Source: Bacteroidales bacterium | Lineage (GTDB): Bacteria > Bacteroidota > Bacteroidia > Bacteroidales > ML635J-15 | Reading direction: 5' to 3' | Length of the DNA: 5,517 nt | NCBI GenBank assembly: GCA_028701945.1 | Contig: JAQVPT010000246.1 | Span: 1-5,517 of the forward strand | Part shown: piece after piece, positions 1 through 5,517 of the stretch | Position numbering within the stretch: position 1 is the stretch's first letter | Layout: every line of letters begins with the position of its first letter | Notes under the pieces: generated by a model | The model's database searches: none | Told to the model about the DNA's origin: nothing | Seen by the model: only the letters and a program-made list of their open reading frames with translations | Translations under genes and position numbers: made by a program

Positions 1-2405
1 ATTTACCTGACTCTACAACTTGTGGATATACATTTACTAGACTTAGAGCCGAAGCCACTGGAAGCGGGACAGGATATTGGTACACAAACAATTCTGCAAC
101 GAACTTTGGAAACGAATTCTCTAATAGTACTTGGGCAACCGTACCATACTATGGTTACCACAATTTTTATTGGATTGTAGAAAACGGGCCTGCATATGAA
201 CCAGGGTTTTGTACAGATACAGCTGGACCTTTAAGAATTCATTTTATACAAACTCCCAATGCTAATGCTGGTGAAGATAATACTTTGTTCTGCGGTAATA
301 CTGGAAATCTTAATGCTATTCCAAGCGTAGGTACAGGAGTCTGGAGTACGCCTTCGGTGACAAATGTTAATTTCGCGGATATAAATGACCCAAATACACA
401 AATTACATCTAATATACTCAATACAGAAAATCCATCAAATCCATATTTCAACTTTATCTGGTCTGAAGATAACACAGGCGGTTGTACAGACAGCGATACA
501 ATAAAAGTTATTTTTGCAAGAAGTCCAAATTCAGGTATTAATATTATTCCACCAAAATGCTCTGGAGAACCTGCTACTATTGCTGCTATTGAAGACTCAT
601 TACAACAATATTCGTGGAACTTTTATAACGGCGGTATTATTGATAATACATCAACTAATGCTTTGGGTGGGGAATATGAAAATTTTGTACATTGGAGCAA
701 CACAGACACTTTACATCGCATAAATTTAATTGCAACAAATTACTGGGGTTGTCAAAGTACTACTGTTGATACAGTTTACGAACCACCAATACCTGCATTT
801 AATATGGAAGTAGTATCTGATACTTGCATGTTAGAAACAGGAAGTATTGTATTTGGAGATACGCTCAGTAATAGTTCTTTCTTTTGGCTTGATAATGTTT
901 ATGGACCACCAGCAGGAAGCCCAATTACAGCAGTGTACAACCTGCCAACTGGACAATACAATATTAGAACTTCATACCAAACCCCTAACATGATGCATTA
1001 CGCATATTACTTGAATACGTTTGGAAGTGCAAATTGTGTAGATACAATTTTAATTGATATTGGATTTTCAGGAATGACTTATTTATTTCAAGATAGTCAT
1101 ACTATGTGTGCTGGAGAAACTTATTCTTGGCAAGGTATCGATTATACTGTAGGAGGCACGTATTATGATAATTATACAACAGTGAATGGCTGCGATAGTA
1201 CGTATGTGCTTGAGCTGACTGTAAATCCTATGCCACAGCAGATCGTTGTGTTAAAGAATCCTTCAAATGGAGTTTTAATTCCTGGGAATAGTGGTCAAGT
1301 ATCATTATCTACTAGTGTTGCTGATACAAAATATTGGGTAAATATGGGCGGTGCACTTTTTACAAGTGAAATAAGTGGTACTGGTTCTGGTTTGAATTTA
1401 GGCAATAATTTCCCATCAGGTAGTTTTGACGTATGGAGCAAAAATCAATACGAATGTCAGTTTTTACAAGGGATTGTGAATTTTACAGAAAACACAGGAA
1501 CAAATAAAATTGTTGCTAATGTAACTTTTGGAACTCCTGCAAGTAATTTTCCTGCAAATCATGCAAAAGTAGTGCTTTATAAAAAAGCTGTCGATATTAG
1601 TAATAATGAAGTAATTGTTTTTGAGGCAGAGCAAATGTTGGGTATAAATGGACAAGCGGAATTTAATAATCTTCTGCCGGGTGAGTATTATCTGGGTTCG
1701 TTCTTGCAATTCCCTGATAATTACAATGTTGCTCCTCATATTTACTATCAAACTGCTGTGGTTCATGAAGATGCTATAAGTATTCCTGTAGTTGACGGAA
1801 CTGTTTTTATAGCCAGTTTGCACCACGTTATGTTAGAAGTAATTAATGGCACAAATAACGGCAGTGGAATAGTTGGTACAGAAGGAGGCAAAAATAGTTT
1901 AAACCTGCTAGAAGACATGGTTGTTATTCTTAGAAGTATGGATGCATCCGAAATTATTGACGTTAGTGTTACTGATATAAACGGACGCTATGAATTTGAG
2001 AATATTCCCGAAAACACTAACATTCAAATATTTGTAACAAGTTTTGCACACCAAAACTGGATACCTTTTACAACTCATACAGGAACTAATCAAAACTACA
2101 ATATTAACTTTATTGTTGATGGTAATAGCGTATATCCTGAGGGAACAACGGATATTTTCAGTTTTGAATTATCAAAAATCGATTTTAATATTTATCCAAA
2201 TCCAGCAAAAGATGTTTTAAGTATTAAAAGCTGCGTAGAAAATGGCGTAATCAAAATTTATGACACTAGCGGAAAGCTTGCTCAAACTGGAATAGTTTTT
2301 GGAAACAGTGAAATAAACATCTCAAATTTATCGCCTGGAACTTATATTATTATCATAACAAATGAAAATGGAGAAACTGGGGTACAGAAGTTTGTAAAAG
2401 AATAA
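1..2405 (+). CDS. Large T9SS-secreted modular surface protein (3' part; start lies before the window)
   Basis: The frame is open from base 3 to the stop at 2403-2405, giving 800 residues with no start. A TTG at 285 could be called as a start, but the same repeat module runs through it without a break, so the gene begins upstream of the window. Seen in order (residue 1 = bases 3-5): beta-rich modules with cysteine pairs C7/C70, C97/C161, C186/C250 and C275/C345; a short module C369-C397 ending NGCDSTYVLELTVNP, a repeat type common in Bacteroidota surface proteins; a linker; two prealbumin-like (Cna-B / carboxypeptidase-regulatory) modules near 502-611 and 620-705, with the hallmarks GQAEFNNLLPGEYYL and NGRYEFENIPE; and a type A sorting domain at about 728-800 starting NIYPNPAKD. 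Family knowledge says this last domain directs export through the outer membrane by the Por/T9SS machinery and is then removed. A surface adhesin or structural role is inferred; no catalytic domain is visible. TAA is followed in frame by a second TAA. Partial at the 5' end; the exact ligand is unknown. Confidence 0.93.
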   Translation, partial: LPDSTTCGYTFTRLRAEATGSGTGYWYTNNSATNFGNEFSNSTWATVPYYGYHNFYWIVENGPAYEPGFCTDTAGPLRIHFIQTPNANAGEDNTLFCGNTGNLNAIPSVGTGVWSTPSVTNVNFADINDPNTQITSNILNTENPSNPYFNFIWSEDNTGGCTDSDTIKVIFARSPNSGINIIPPKCSGEPATIAAIEDSLQQYSWNFYNGGIIDNTSTNALGGEYENFVHWSNTDTLHRINLIATNYWGCQSTTVDTVYEPPIPAFNMEVVSDTCMLETGSIVFGDTLSNSSFFWLDNVYGPPAGSPITAVYNLPTGQYNIRTSYQTPNMMHYAYYLNTFGSANCVDTILIDIGFSGMTYLFQDSHTMCAGETYSWQGIDYTVGGTYYDNYTTVNGCDSTYVLELTVNPMPQQIVVLKNPSNGVLIPGNSGQVSLSTSVADTKYWVNMGGALFTSEISGTGSGLNLGNNFPSGSFDVWSKNQYECQFLQGIVNFTENTGTNKIVANVTFGTPASNFPANHAKVVLYKKAVDISNNEVIVFEAEQMLGINGQAEFNNLLPGEYYLGSFLQFPDNYNVAPHIYYQTAVVHEDAISIPVVDGTVFIASLHHVMLEVINGTNNGSGIVGTEGGKNSLNLLEDMVVILRSMDASEIIDVSVTDINGRYEFENIPENTNIQIFVTSFAHQNWIPFTTHTGTNQNYNINFIVDGNSVYPEGTTDIFSFELSKIDFNIYPNPAKDVLSIKSCVENGVIKIYDTSGKLAQTGIVFGNSEINISNLSPGTYIIIITNENGETGVQKFVKE
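21..1193 (+). repeat. Tandem cysteine-paired modules of about 90 codons in the surface protein
   Basis: The first cysteines of successive modules lie at residues 7, 97, 186, 275 and 369 of the visible protein, giving periods of 90, 89, 89 and 94 residues. In the first three modules the second cysteine is 63-64 residues after the first; in the fourth it is 70. The fifth is a short 28-residue variant. The second cysteine is followed by a similar strand: CTDTAGPLRIHF, CTDSDTIKVIF, CQSTTVDTVY, CVDTILIDI, CDSTYVLELTV. The repeats are diverged in DNA and visible mainly at protein level. Each pair probably forms a disulfide across an Ig/PKD-like sandwich (inference). More copies may lie upstream of the window. 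Confidence 0.6.
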
Positions 2406-2418
2406 TAAAATTAACATG

Positions 2419-2455
2419 CACTGCAAAATTGAAAGAAGTTTTGCAGTGTTTTTTT
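2419..2455 (+). terminator. Intrinsic terminator of the surface-protein gene
   Basis: A perfect 10-bp stem (CACTGCAAAA at 2419-2428 with TTTTGCAGTG at 2439-2448) encloses a short loop that can shrink to GAAAGA through two further pairs. It is followed directly by seven T residues (2449-2455). It lies 14 nt after the stop of the surface-protein gene, so transcription most likely ends here and does not run into the orphan sorting domain downstream. Confidence 0.88.
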
Positions 2456-2527
2456 ACTCCGGCAGGTTTTAAAATCAAACGAAGTATAACACTAAATAAA
2501 CTCTGATATTGCCAAAATAAGTATTAG

Positions 2528-2589
2528 GTTTCGCTCACAATCTAGTCTTCGAGTTACTCGAAGACAGACAAGATTGTGTGCTATCAAAC
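2528..2589. repeat. 62-nt imperfect palindrome in the intergenic region
   Basis: The core is a perfect 9-bp inverted repeat, GTCTTCGAG (2545-2553) and CTCGAAGAC (2557-2565), around a TTA loop. Outside it a second perfect 8-bp arm pairs CACAATCT (2536-2543) with AGATTGTG (2571-2578), leaving an asymmetric bulge of 1 nt on one side and 5 nt (AGACA) on the other. Weaker outer pairing continues through GC/GC and GTTT (2528-2531) with AAAC (2586-2589). A run of seven T lies at 2599-2605. It has no coding potential. It could be a REP-like or IS200/IS605-type end hairpin, a miniature element or a second transcription stop. Nothing in the window tells these apart, and no transposase is present. Confidence 0.7.
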
Positions 2590-2654
2590 GATTAACCGTT
2601 TTTTTCTTCGTATATTTGAATAGTAATTTATATTACAAGCTATTATAAGCAGGT

Positions 2655-2912
2655 TTGTGCATTAATATTTCAGATAATAATACTTTTGATTTTTCAATAT
2701 TCCCAAATCCTGCAAAAGAAAGTTTCTCTGTTTTGTGCGATGGTAAAGAATCGATAAAAATTTCAGTATTTGACCTAAATGGAAAAATAGTGATAAGTGT
2801 TCCTAACTATCAAGGAGAAGAAATTATTACTAAAAATCTGATTAGCGGAATATATTTTGTTAAATTGCAATCTTTGCAAACTACAGTGTGCAAAAAACTG
2901 TTTGTGGAATAA
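2655..2912 (+). pseudogene. Orphan T9SS type A sorting domain, probable 3' remnant of a surface-protein gene
   Basis: The 85 codons carry one recognisable unit: FSIFPNPAKESFSVL, then KISVFDLNGKIV, then LISGIYFVKL and a terminal KKLFVE. This is the full pattern of a type A C-terminal sorting domain, about 70-75 residues. Everything that should precede it is missing: an in-frame TAA lies at 2646-2648, the frame contains no ATG at all, the only near start is the TTG at 2655, and there is no signal peptide or passenger domain. Such a domain has no known use without a Sec signal and cargo, so I read it as the tail of a gene whose 5' part was lost. It resembles the sorting domain ending at 2405 only at family level, so it is not a recent duplicate. 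The 62-nt palindrome just upstream may mark the break (inference). The intact frame suggests that the loss is fairly recent or that the piece is still translated somehow. Confidence 0.7.
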
Positions 2913-2937
2913 AATAGTCAAAATGGAGCGAAGGGTT

Positions 2938-2966
2938 CAAAAATTTCAATATTAAACGAAATTTTG
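2938..2966 (-). terminator. Possible weak terminator at the end of the rplY-pth-psd operon
   Basis: An inverted repeat pairs AAAATTTC (2940-2947) with GAAATTTT (2958-2965), with a 10-nt AT-rich loop, and it overlaps the psd stop codon. Read on the minus strand, the second arm runs into five T. The stem is AT-only apart from one G-C pair, so it would be weak. It sits in the 39-nt gap where the operon meets the convergent orphan domain, the expected place for a stop. Confidence 0.3.
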
Positions 2967-3758
2967 TCCAAATTTTAACTCTGTGCTTGCTACAAATTTT
3001 AACTTTTCGTACATTTTATTTTCTGAAAGGATTATAACGCTCGATCCCATTTCGAAAAAGCCTAATTCCTCTCCTTTATTTATTAGATGAGGTGTGTCGT
3101 AAGTAATATCGTTGCAGCAAGCTTTTCTTTTGTTTGAAGCTGCCTTTTCCTCGAAACTTAGTTTGATTTTACCAACTACCAACGCTCCTACAAAAATAAA
3201 AGCGAATTTTCCATATTCTGAATCACCGTAAAGCACAATTCGTTCGTTTTTGCAATAAAGCTCTTCGGTTTTAAGTATAATACTTTCTCTAACTGACCTC
3301 AGATTGCCCCGAATATAACTAATATCCGTAATTGCCATGTCGAATGGAGCATGGACTCTGTGATAATGAGAAGGAGCTAAATAAAATACTACGAAAGACT
3401 CTAATTTGTTATATTCTCTTTTTAGTAATTCTTTGACTGAAAAGAACTTGTGCTTAACATAAATGTGGCGATCTTCATCAATGACCCCGTTATCGTATAT
3501 TAATCCATCAACAGGCGAAATAATTCCAGATTCTATTTTGCGAAACTCAGGTTTTACTTTTCTTGTAAAAAAGGAGTTAAATGTTTTAAAGCCACCTTTA
3601 GGGATTTCAAATTCGTTAATATTTATTGAGTAAAATTTTGCGTATAATTTACTGTAAAACCTAACGAAAAATGCCGGTCTAGAAAAGTTTGCTACTCTTC
3701 CTGCTATTCGCGAAACTGTATTTCGGTAGCTTCTTTTATCGTATTCAGGTTTGCTCAT
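2952..3758 (-). CDS. psd: Phosphatidylserine decarboxylase proenzyme (pyruvoyl-dependent)
   Basis: Converts phosphatidylserine to phosphatidylethanolamine at the inner membrane, using a pyruvoyl group made by self-cleavage of the proenzyme. The 268 residues align by eye along most of E. coli Psd: KTFNSFFTRKVKP (58-70), SPVDG (81-85, with D84 matching the catalytic Asp), YLAPSHYHRVHAP (126-138, with H133 and H136 matching the two active-site histidines), NERIV (171-175), FVGALVVGKI (189-198), and GEELGFFEMGSS (229-240). Cleavage is expected between G238 and S239, leaving a beta chain of 238 residues and an alpha chain of 30. Two positions differ from the usual pattern: MGSS instead of LGST, and SHYH instead of the more usual xDYH. 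No transmembrane segment is evident. The ATG at 3758 follows the pth stop by 5 nt with no Shine-Dalgarno, so translation is probably coupled to pth. The length is that of the long proteobacterial-type enzyme, not the shorter form I associate with many Bacteroidota. A related substrate such as archaetidylserine cannot be excluded from sequence. Confidence 0.93.
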   Translation of the reverse strand: MSKPEYDKRSYRNTVSRIAGRVANFSRPAFFVRFYSKLYAKFYSININEFEIPKGGFKTFNSFFTRKVKPEFRKIESGIISPVDGLIYDNGVIDEDRHIYVKHKFFSVKELLKREYNKLESFVVFYLAPSHYHRVHAPFDMAITDISYIRGNLRSVRESIILKTEELYCKNERIVLYGDSEYGKFAFIFVGALVVGKIKLSFEEKAASNKRKACCNDITYDTPHLINKGEELGFFEMGSSVIILSENKMYEKLKFVASTELKFGQNFV

Positions 3759-3763
3759 TAAAC

Positions 3764-4327
3764 TTACTTATTATTATAAAAATTCATTGTTCTTTCTATT
3801 CCAATAAACGAAAATTGTAATATTGCTTCGCATGCAGCATTTAGTCTCGGCTCAAGATTTTTCTTTTCTTCATTTGACCATTCACCTAGTACATAATCTG
3901 TTTGATGACCTAAGTTAAATTCACTCCCAATTCCAAATCTAAGTCTGTTGTAATTTGAGTTCCCGATAATATCTTGAATGTTTTGTAATCCGTTGTGTCC
4001 ACCACTGCCTCCTTTAGTTTTTATTCTTATTGTTCCAAATGGGAGTGCAATATCATCGACTACAATAAGTGCTTTTTCAATGGAGATTTTTTCTTTTTGT
4101 AGATAGTAGTTGACTGCTTTGCCGCTTAGATTCATGAACGTAGTTGGTTTAACCAAAATAATAGTTTTCCCCTTATGTTTTATTTCCGCTCTAAAACCGT
4201 ACCTTTTATCGGTAAAAGAAATGCCAGATTTCCCAACAAGAAAATCCAGCACTCTGTAACCAATATTGTGTCGTGTATTATAATAATCTAATCCGGGATT
4301 TCCCAAACCTACGATTAAGTATTTCAT
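3764..4327 (-). CDS. pth: Peptidyl-tRNA hydrolase
   Basis: Cytosolic enzyme that cleaves the ester bond between peptide and tRNA in peptidyl-tRNA dropped from stalled ribosomes, recycling the tRNA. The 187 residues match the usual family length of about 190. The key residues are all visible: VGLGNPG (6-12, with N10), the catalytic H20 in NTRHNIGY, FMNLSG (64-69, with N66), VVDD (89-92, Asp equivalent to E. coli D93), and KGGSGGHNGL (105-114, with N112). The ATG at 4327 begins MKYLIVGLGNPG, the standard family start. It lies 17 nt downstream of the rplY stop and 5 nt upstream of psd. The rplY-pth pairing is widespread in bacteria and joins two translation functions. No oddity was seen; it should be essential and functional. 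Confidence 0.97.
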   Translation of the reverse strand: MKYLIVGLGNPGLDYYNTRHNIGYRVLDFLVGKSGISFTDKRYGFRAEIKHKGKTIILVKPTTFMNLSGKAVNYYLQKEKISIEKALIVVDDIALPFGTIRIKTKGGSGGHNGLQNIQDIIGNSNYNRLRFGIGSEFNLGHQTDYVLGEWSNEEKKNLEPRLNAACEAILQFSFIGIERTMNFYNNK

Positions 4328-4344
4328 AGTTTTGGATTATTAGA

Positions 4345-4989
4345 TTATTCAGCAGTTTCGTCATCTTTTTTCTCAGCATCATCTTCACCCTCTGCTTCCT
4401 CACCTTCTGCTTCTGCTTCAGTTTCTTCTTCAGTTACAACACGAGCAGTAGCAACCATAATAACGATGTTTGATTTTGGATCAGTGAATTCTAATGTATC
4501 TGATTTTAAATCTTTAATCTTAATTGAATCACCAATGTTTAATTTTGAAATATTGATTGTAAAATTGTCTGGAATATTTTCCATGATACCTTTTACTGAT
4601 ATTCTGCGATTGTTCAAACTTAATTTACCTCCTGCTTTTACGCCAGGTGAGTTGCCTTCAACAACAATTGGAATATTGATTTTTATAGGGTCTTTCTCGT
4701 TAACTTCATAAAAATCTATATGCAATATCTCGTCACTTACTGGGTGAAATTGAATGTCTTTGATTGTTGCTGATTTTACTTTACCATCGATATTAATGTC
4801 CGCAAACATAACTGCTGGAGTATAAATCAGTTTTCTTACTGCACTTTGTGCTGTGGAAAAATGCATAACATCATTCTTACCATATATTACACATGGGATG
4901 TTACCTTCTTTACGAATTTTTTTTGTGGCTTTTTTACCTAAATCGGTACGTAAATTTGCTATTACTTCAAAATGTTTCATTTTTTTCAT
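4345..4989 (-). CDS. rplY: 50S ribosomal protein L25/general stress protein CTC
   Basis: Binds 5S rRNA in the large ribosomal subunit. The 214 residues show the two-domain CTC/TL5 form: the L25 domain at about 6-96, including LRTDLGKKATKKIRKEG, IPCVIYG (31-37) and HIDFYEV (90-96), then the beta-rich C-terminal domain at about 100-182 with VVEGNSPGVKAGGKL (109-123). The last 28 residues (187-214) are a low-complexity tail of Glu, Asp, Ala and Gly, probably disordered. Two starts are possible: ATG at 4989 (MKKMKHFEV) or ATG at 4980 (MKHFEV). The second fits the usual beginning of the family (MKxFE), the first is the longest; no Shine-Dalgarno decides. It is the first gene of the operon, with a strong Bacteroidota-type promoter about 60 nt upstream. 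Confidence 0.96.
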   Translation of the reverse strand: MKKMKHFEVIANLRTDLGKKATKKIRKEGNIPCVIYGKNDVMHFSTAQSAVRKLIYTPAVMFADINIDGKVKSATIKDIQFHPVSDEILHIDFYEVNEKDPIKINIPIVVEGNSPGVKAGGKLSLNNRRISVKGIMENIPDNFTINISKLNIGDSIKIKDLKSDTLEFTDPKSNIVIMVATARVVTEEETEAEAEGEEAEGEDDAEKKDDETAE

Positions 4990-5005
4990 ATTTTCGTGCT
5001 ACTAA

Positions 5006-5023
5006 GCTCCGACACTTCGGTGC
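5006..5023 (-). promoter_or_regulatory. Small GC-rich hairpin in the rplY leader
   Basis: In the presumed 5' leader of about 55 nt, the minus strand can form GC-A-CCGA around an AGTG loop closed by TCGG-A-GC: six pairs with one A-A mismatch. The stretch is markedly richer in G and C than its surroundings. The upstream GGGG (5026-5023) could instead pair with CCCC (5048-5045) at the start of the transcript, which would give two exclusive folds. This could be an autoregulatory ribosomal-protein leader, but it is small and may be chance. Confidence 0.3.
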
Positions 5024-5050
5024 CCCATCACACATTTGACAATAGGGGTG

Positions 5051-5082
5051 CAAATATATTACTTAAAACACTAATGACCAAA
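5051..5082 (-). promoter_or_regulatory. Bacteroidota-type housekeeping promoter of the rplY-pth-psd operon
   Basis: On the minus strand, TTTG (5082-5079) is followed after 20 nt by TATATTTG (5058-5051) and then CACCCC. This matches the established Bacteroidota pattern, a -33 TTTG/TTG and a -7 TAnnTTTG separated by about 19-21 nt. Transcription would start near 5043-5046, giving a leader of roughly 55 nt before the ATG at 4989. It is the only good match of this kind in the gap between rplY and the divergent gene. Confidence 0.8.
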
Positions 5083-5142
5083 TGTTTTTTTTAAAGATTA
5101 TTAGTATATGAAACATTTTAATTATATTTACGTTTTATATAA

Positions 5143-5517
5143 GTGGTTAAAAGGCTTAATGATTTCTATAAAACTGAAGAATTGAATAAAAACATAGTTT
5201 ATAATTATGATTATGTCAACCAAATAATGTACAAAGTGCATTATGGCTTGATAAGTGCTAATGATATAAAAAGTTCTTGGCAGTGGGCTTTTGATAACAA
5301 TATTATTCCTAATAATACAAAAAGATATTTACTTGATTACAGAGAAGCAGATTTAATTGATCCTGTTAGGATTTCCTCTGAAATTGTAACATTCTATCAT
5401 GATAATTTGATATATTTTAGAGATTGTAAGTTTGCAATTGTTTCAGAAAAGTCTAAAAATATTGCAACTTCAATGACTGTCAAGAAAAGTGATTATTTAT
5501 ATCAATCAGAGCCTTTC
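5143..5517 (+). CDS. Unrecognised protein, possibly SpoIIAA/STAS-like (3' end beyond the window)
   Basis: One frame is open from just after the TAA at 5140-5142 to the end of the window, 125 codons with no stop. The first ATG in frame is at 5227 (MYKVHYGLIS), leaving 97 codons. However, the sequence before it (IVYNYDYVNQ) looks like the first strand of a two-strand hairpin whose second strand is IMYKVHYG, so I favour a start upstream, at GTG 5143 or TTG 5182. The order is strand-strand (199-250 bases into the feature's first third), helix (ANDIKSSWQWAFDNN), strand (KRYLLDYREA), helix (RISSEIVTFYHDN), strand (KFAIVSE), then TMTVKKSDYLYQSEPF-like sequence after a short gap. This alternation and the LLDYREA strand recall small STAS/SpoIIAA-like proteins that I associate with Bacteroidota, a resemblance by memory and not a proven homology. 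No signal peptide or membrane segment is visible. It is divergent from rplY. A weak promoter-like TATATTTA lies at 5123-5130 without a -33 box. Confidence 0.6.
   Translation, partial: MVKRLNDFYKTEELNKNIVYNYDYVNQIMYKVHYGLISANDIKSSWQWAFDNNIIPNNTKRYLLDYREADLIDPVRISSEIVTFYHDNLIYFRDCKFAIVSEKSKNIATSMTVKKSDYLYQSEPF

Noticed and set aside
285..287. TTG as start codon of the large surface protein
   Set aside because: The frame is open back to base 3, and residues before the TTG form a module matching the following one, including its cysteine pair. The real start is outside the window.
239..475. 78-codon open frame on the minus strand
   Set aside because: It is antisense to the cysteine-paired modules of the surface protein, with no supporting signal.
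1464..1826. 120-codon open frame on the minus strand
   Set aside because: It lies fully inside the surface-protein gene, has no family resemblance and overlaps conserved Cna-B-like motifs coded on the plus strand.
2525..2532. TAGGTTTC as a promoter for an RNA carrying the palindrome
   Set aside because: The last base does not fit TAnnTTTG and the nearest TTG upstream (2509-2511) is only 13 nt away.
2611..2618. TATATTTG, a perfect -7 element in front of the orphan sorting domain
   Set aside because: There is no TTG/TTTG at the required 17-23 nt upstream, and AT-rich DNA yields this motif by chance. It is also within a region lacking a usable start codon.
2184..2912. Recent tandem duplication of the sorting domain
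   Set aside because: The two domains share only the family motif positions; their DNA and most residues differ, so a local recent duplication is not supported.
4466..4711. 81-codon open frame on the plus strand
   Set aside because: It is antisense to the conserved L25/CTC coding region and resembles nothing.
5033..5040. TTTGACA-like sigma-70 -35 box on the plus strand
   Set aside because: It lies in the rplY leader, has no paired -10 at suitable distance and does not follow the Bacteroidota promoter pattern.
1..5517. CRISPR array, tRNA, rRNA, integrase or transposase
   Set aside because: No direct-repeat/spacer pattern, cloverleaf or matching protein was seen on either strand.

Overview
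The window is about 5.5 kb of AT-rich DNA that looks like a chromosomal piece from a member of the Bacteroidota. Three things point there: two C-terminal type IX secretion (T9SS) sorting domains with the (Y/F)PNPAK signature, a promoter of the Bacteroidota type (TTTG, 20-nt spacer, TATATTTG) in front of rplY, and no Shine-Dalgarno-like sequence close upstream of the reverse-strand starts I examined. I cannot place it below phylum from this sequence.

Left part (1-2455, + strand): the 3' 800 codons of a large secreted surface protein whose start lies before the window. It is built from roughly 90-residue cysteine-paired modules, then two prealbumin-like (Cna-B / carboxypeptidase-regulatory type) beta-sandwich modules, and ends in a T9SS type A sorting domain. 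Tandem stops and a clear intrinsic terminator follow.

Middle (2456-2951): a non-coding stretch with a 62-nt imperfect palindrome, then an orphan T9SS sorting domain with no ATG, no signal peptide and no passenger domain. It is most likely the surviving 3' end of a decayed surface-protein gene.

Right part (2952-4989, - strand): a tight operon rplY - pth - psd, coding for ribosomal protein L25/CTC, peptidyl-tRNA hydrolase and a pyruvoyl-type phosphatidylserine decarboxylase. The gaps are 17 and 5 nt. The operon is read from the promoter at about 5051-5082, so two translation genes are co-transcribed with a phospholipid-synthesis gene. The psd stop faces the orphan sorting domain convergently.

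Right edge (5143-5517, + strand): a divergent, truncated gene for an unrecognised protein with an alternating strand/helix pattern loosely reminiscent of small STAS/SpoIIAA-like proteins. Its start codon is uncertain.

I found no tRNA, rRNA, CRISPR array, transposase or clearly new multi-gene system. The parts most worth a second look are the orphan sorting domain with its neighbouring palindrome, the modular cysteine-paired adhesin, and the psd linkage to rplY-pth.
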